A DNA stretch of 33,585 bases from Chloroflexota bacterium (GTDB lineage: Bacteria > Chloroflexota > Chloroflexia > Chloroflexales > Roseiflexaceae). The position numbers and the translations under genes are program-made. Below are positions 30,573-33,585 of the stretch, piece after piece. The stretch is taken from assembly GCA_030550675.1 (NCBI GenBank), contig JAUQOW010000020.1, forward strand, positions 1-33,585, in the 5' to 3' direction. The first letter of the stretch is position 1, and each line of letters opens with the position of its first letter. The notes beneath the pieces are model-generated. The model searched no databases and was not told the origin of the DNA. It saw nothing but the letters and a program-made list of their open reading frames with translations.

Positions 30573-30611
30573 CAGGGGGCAGGCGCTGATGCCTGCCCCC
30601 TGTGTGTTTTT
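30573..30611 (+). terminator. Rho-independent terminator after the small ORF
   Basis: CAGGGGGCAGGC-GCTGAT-GCCTGCCCCCTG then TGTGTTTTT. Confidence 0.85.
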
Positions 30612-30734
30612 GGACCCTTCCCCCTGCGGTTACGAACCTTTAACCTCCTGACACCTCCTCTTCTCTCTGCGTCCCGTGGCGGTATGTTAGGATTGTGACA
30701 GGCCACGCAGCATATCAGCGCAATGTAAAGCATT

Positions 30735-30794
30735 TGTACGCGCTCTGTACATCTTATGCGCGATTTTGACGCAGTACATTAATCATGATATGCT
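30735..30794 (+). promoter_or_regulatory. Promoter region of the Fe-S oxidoreductase
   Basis: TTGACG (30766-30771)-N17-TATGCT (30789-30794), extended TGA; upstream dyad TGTAC-N7-GTACA (30735-30751). Confidence 0.6.
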
Positions 30795-30936
30795 ACGGAA
30801 GCATTGACACATCTGCTATTGTTCATGAGCATCGCGCAGTGATGCGCCCCGCCTGAGTTACGCCCGTCCCTCGCTGCGGCGGATACCTGGATGCACGCCA
30901 TTATAGTTCTGGCCCTGAGGCCCTGGGGAGCTCCGT

Positions 30937-33120
30937 ATGACCGAAGCCTTCCGTCAAATCTATTGGAATGTCGGCGAGACGCTTGGTTCACTGACCGTGT
31001 ATGGCTCTTCCCTTATCGTTCTGGCTGTTCTGACGTGGGGTGTGCTGCGCGATGTCAACCGCTGGCGCAAGGGGCGTCCCGATGCGCGGATCCAAAACCT
31101 CGGCGCGCGCGCCGTCGAGTTCCTGGTGCAGGTCTTCGGGCAGAAGAAAACCCTCAAAGACCGACGCCCCGGCGTGATGCACGCGCTGGTCTTTTTCGGG
31201 TTTCTGGCGTTGTTCATTGGCACCGATATTATCGCGGTCGAGGAGGACTTTACCATCCCGCTGATGGGTGAGAATGCCGGGAAAATCCTGGTCGGCGAGT
31301 TCTACAAGAACTATGAGCTGATCATGGATTTTATGGGTCTGGTATTTCTTGCTGGCATCATCTGGATGGCATACCGCCGCTATACGAAGCATCCTGATCG
31401 GCTGCACAATCGACGAACCGACCTGTGGGCGCTGGTTGTGCTCGGATACATCGGAATCAGCGGCTACTTCATCGAAGGGTTGCGCCTGGCGAATCAGACC
31501 ATTGGCGGCATCCCGGTCTTCACGCAAGACTGGGCGCCGCGCGCGTTTGTCGGCTACGGACTGGCGACTGTCTTCCGGAATGTCGGACTGGGAGATGGCA
31601 GTCCGGTCGGATTGGGGCTGCACCTGTTCTTCTGGTTCAGCCATACGCTGGCTACCGCTGCATTCCTGGCATCGATCCCGTTCTCAAAACTTCAGCATAT
31701 CATCTACACGCCGCTGAACACCTTCTTCCGCGATCTGGAGCCGAAAGGGGCGCTAACGCCTATTCCGAATCTGGAAGCCGAGATCGAGAAGGACGAACCG
31801 CGTCTTGGCGTTGCGACGCTGGCGGATTTCACCTGGAAGCAGCGGCTCGATTTTGATGCCTGCATGCAGTGCGGGCGCTGCCAGTCGAAATGTCCGGCAT
31901 ATGCATCGGGTTCGCAACTCTCGCCCAAGTTCCTGATCACCAAGATGGCGAATCTGCAGCGCGGCGAGCCGGTGCTGCTCCACGACGGCAGCCTGGGACG
32001 CGCGCACACAGTGCTGACGACCGACCAGTACAATGAGGCGCCCAAGCCGGTCGCAGAGCGCCAGTTTGTCTATGCAAAGATCGATGGCGACCGCGAGACG
32101 CTGCCGTTGATCGAGCATGAAATCTACACTGAGAACGAAATCTGGTCCTGCACCACGTGCCGCGCCTGTATGGAAGAGTGCCCGGCGATGATCGAGCACG
32201 TCGATCTGATTGTGGACGTGCGCCGCAACCTGACGATGATCCGCAGCGAGGTGCCGTCGAATGTCAAGCGAGTGCTGGAAGGCATTGAGCGCGCCGGCAA
32301 TCCGTGGCGTCTGCCAGCGCGCGAGCGCACCGCCTGGACTGACGGGCTGGACGTGCCGACCATGGCGGAAAAGGAGAGCGCCGAGGTGCTCTACTGGGTC
32401 GGCTGCGCGCCCGCCTACGATGAACGCTCAAAGCGTGTCGCACGCGCCATGGTGCAACTGCTGACACGCGCTGGCGTCGATTTCGCGATCCTCGGCGAGG
32501 AGGAGAGTTGCACCGGCGACCCGGCGCGGCGTATGGGCGAGGAGCTGCTGTTCCAGGCGCAGGCGCAGGCAAATATCGAGACCATGCACCAGTATAAGTT
32601 CAAGAAGATCGTGACGACATGCGCGCACTGCTTCAACACGCTCAAGAATGAGTATCCACAGTTCGGCGGGCGCGCCGGCATCGATTACGAGGTCATTCAC
32701 CACACCGACCTGCTGGCGCAACTGGTGCGGGAAGGCAAACTGACGCCGAAGCGACCGATCAATCAGAAGGTCGTTTACCACGACCCCTGCTACATTGGAC
32801 GCTACAACGACATTTACGACGCGCCGCGCAATGTGCTGCGCGCCATCCCTGGCGTGCAACTCGTCGAAGCGCCCGATTGGAACCGCGAACGCGCGATGTG
32901 CTGCGGCGGCGGCGGCGGCAATGTCTGGATGGAGGGGTGGGGCAAGCGCGGCGTCAATGCCATCCGCCTCGAGCAGTTGATGCAGGAGAAGCCGGAAACC
33001 CTGGCGCTCGCCTGCCCCTTCTGCATGGTCATGTTCGAGGACGCCGCCAAGAACGCTGGCGTCGATGAGCAACTGGCGCGCAAGGATATGGCGGAACTGC
33101 TGCTCGAGTCGCTGGAGTAG
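30937..33120 (+). CDS. Membrane Fe-S oxidoreductase (nitrate-reductase-gamma-like TM + 2x4Fe-4S + CCG domains; HmcF/EtfD-like)
   Basis: N-terminal TM helices, CMQCGRCQSKCP and CTTCRACMEECP, CCG-like motifs WVGCAPAYDER..SCTGDPARR..CAHC and YHDPCYIGR..MCCGGGGGN..CPFC. Confidence 0.92.
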   Translation: MTEAFRQIYWNVGETLGSLTVYGSSLIVLAVLTWGVLRDVNRWRKGRPDARIQNLGARAVEFLVQVFGQKKTLKDRRPGVMHALVFFGFLALFIGTDIIAVEEDFTIPLMGENAGKILVGEFYKNYELIMDFMGLVFLAGIIWMAYRRYTKHPDRLHNRRTDLWALVVLGYIGISGYFIEGLRLANQTIGGIPVFTQDWAPRAFVGYGLATVFRNVGLGDGSPVGLGLHLFFWFSHTLATAAFLASIPFSKLQHIIYTPLNTFFRDLEPKGALTPIPNLEAEIEKDEPRLGVATLADFTWKQRLDFDACMQCGRCQSKCPAYASGSQLSPKFLITKMANLQRGEPVLLHDGSLGRAHTVLTTDQYNEAPKPVAERQFVYAKIDGDRETLPLIEHEIYTENEIWSCTTCRACMEECPAMIEHVDLIVDVRRNLTMIRSEVPSNVKRVLEGIERAGNPWRLPARERTAWTDGLDVPTMAEKESAEVLYWVGCAPAYDERSKRVARAMVQLLTRAGVDFAILGEEESCTGDPARRMGEELLFQAQAQANIETMHQYKFKKIVTTCAHCFNTLKNEYPQFGGRAGIDYEVIHHTDLLAQLVREGKLTPKRPINQKVVYHDPCYIGRYNDIYDAPRNVLRAIPGVQLVEAPDWNRERAMCCGGGGGNVWMEGWGKRGVNAIRLEQLMQEKPETLALACPFCMVMFEDAAKNAGVDEQLARKDMAELLLESLE

Positions 33121-33149
33121 AGGTTAGAGGTTAAGGGTTAGGGGTTAGG
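33120..33149. repeat. Heptanucleotide tandem repeat (RRGGTTA)x4
   Basis: GAGGTTA GAGGTTA AGGGTTA GGGGTTA GG directly at the stop codon of the preceding gene. Confidence 0.75.
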
Positions 33150-33182
33150 AAAACCCAGAAGGAACCATTGACCAGGTTAGGA

Positions 33183-33535
33183 TGTAGAGGCAGGTCCCCG
33201 CGCCTGCCTGCCCCAGTTGATCTGCGTCACGTAGGGGCAGGCCCCTGTGTCTGCCCCGCGTCGATCTGCGCCACGGAGGGGCAGGACCCTGCGCCTGTCC
33301 CGCGTCGATCTGCGCCACGGAGGGGCAGGACCCTGCGCCTGCCCTGCAGCGGGCGCCCACAGGGGGGCGCCCCTACAGTGGCGACCTCACGGGCGCGCCA
33401 ATGCCGAACGCCCCCGCCAGTGTAGGGGCAGGTCCCTGTGCATGCCTGCCCTGCTTCCGCCCTGCGTCGATCCGCGCCACGCAGGGTCAGGTCCCCGCGC
33501 ATGCCCCGCAGCGGGCGTCCACAGGGGGGGCGTCT
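33183..33535. repeat. GC-rich ~44-bp tandem/interspersed repeats
   Basis: TAGGGGCAGGNCCCTGYGYCTGCCCCGCGTCGATCTGCGCCACGG-type units with 44-bp spacing (33233, 33277, 33321); GCAGCGGGCGYCCACAGGGGGG at 33346-33367 and 33508-33529. Confidence 0.75.
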
Positions 33536-33585
33536 CAGGAGTAGAGTTTTCAGGGTGCGAGGGGTGTTTTCCGCATCCTGACGCC

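Noticed and set aside
33183-33535. CRISPR array
   Set aside because: The whole ~44-bp unit is repeated without distinct unique spacers, and no cas genes are present.

Overview
The window is a GC-rich bacterial chromosomal segment. Codon usage and gene content (multi-GAF kinase, V4R protein, MGDG-synthase-like glycosyltransferase, HmcF/EtfD-like Fe-S protein) look like a filamentous anoxygenic phototroph of the Chloroflexota, perhaps Roseiflexus; this taxonomy is inference. Most of it is ordinary: a partial AIM24-family gene, an HlyD-like adaptor, ferrochelatase, glmS, a HEPN/MNT pair, an aminotransferase, a glycosyltransferase, groES-groEL with CIRCE, glpX, an RmlA-like nucleotidyltransferase, an SH3-NlpC/P60 protein, GDPD, tRNA-Leu(UAG), an alcohol dehydrogenase and a membrane Fe-S oxidoreductase. 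Best candidates for something new: (i) a tightly packed operon at 19201-28945 of a left-handed beta-helix protein, a response regulator with a GGDEF-like domain lacking its signature, a 2165-aa kinase with about ten GAF domains, and an overlapping alpha/beta hydrolase whose nucleophile Ser is Gly; (ii) a 32-aa single-TM protein at 30444-30542 with its own promoter, Shine-Dalgarno and terminator, absent from the ORF track; (iii) a 185-aa protein made of two tandem SWIM-like zinc modules; (iv) a 1-kb non-coding interval (5164-6242) dense in hairpins and diverged repeats. No CRISPR array or intact transposon was seen. All family calls come from reading motifs by eye; no searches were run.
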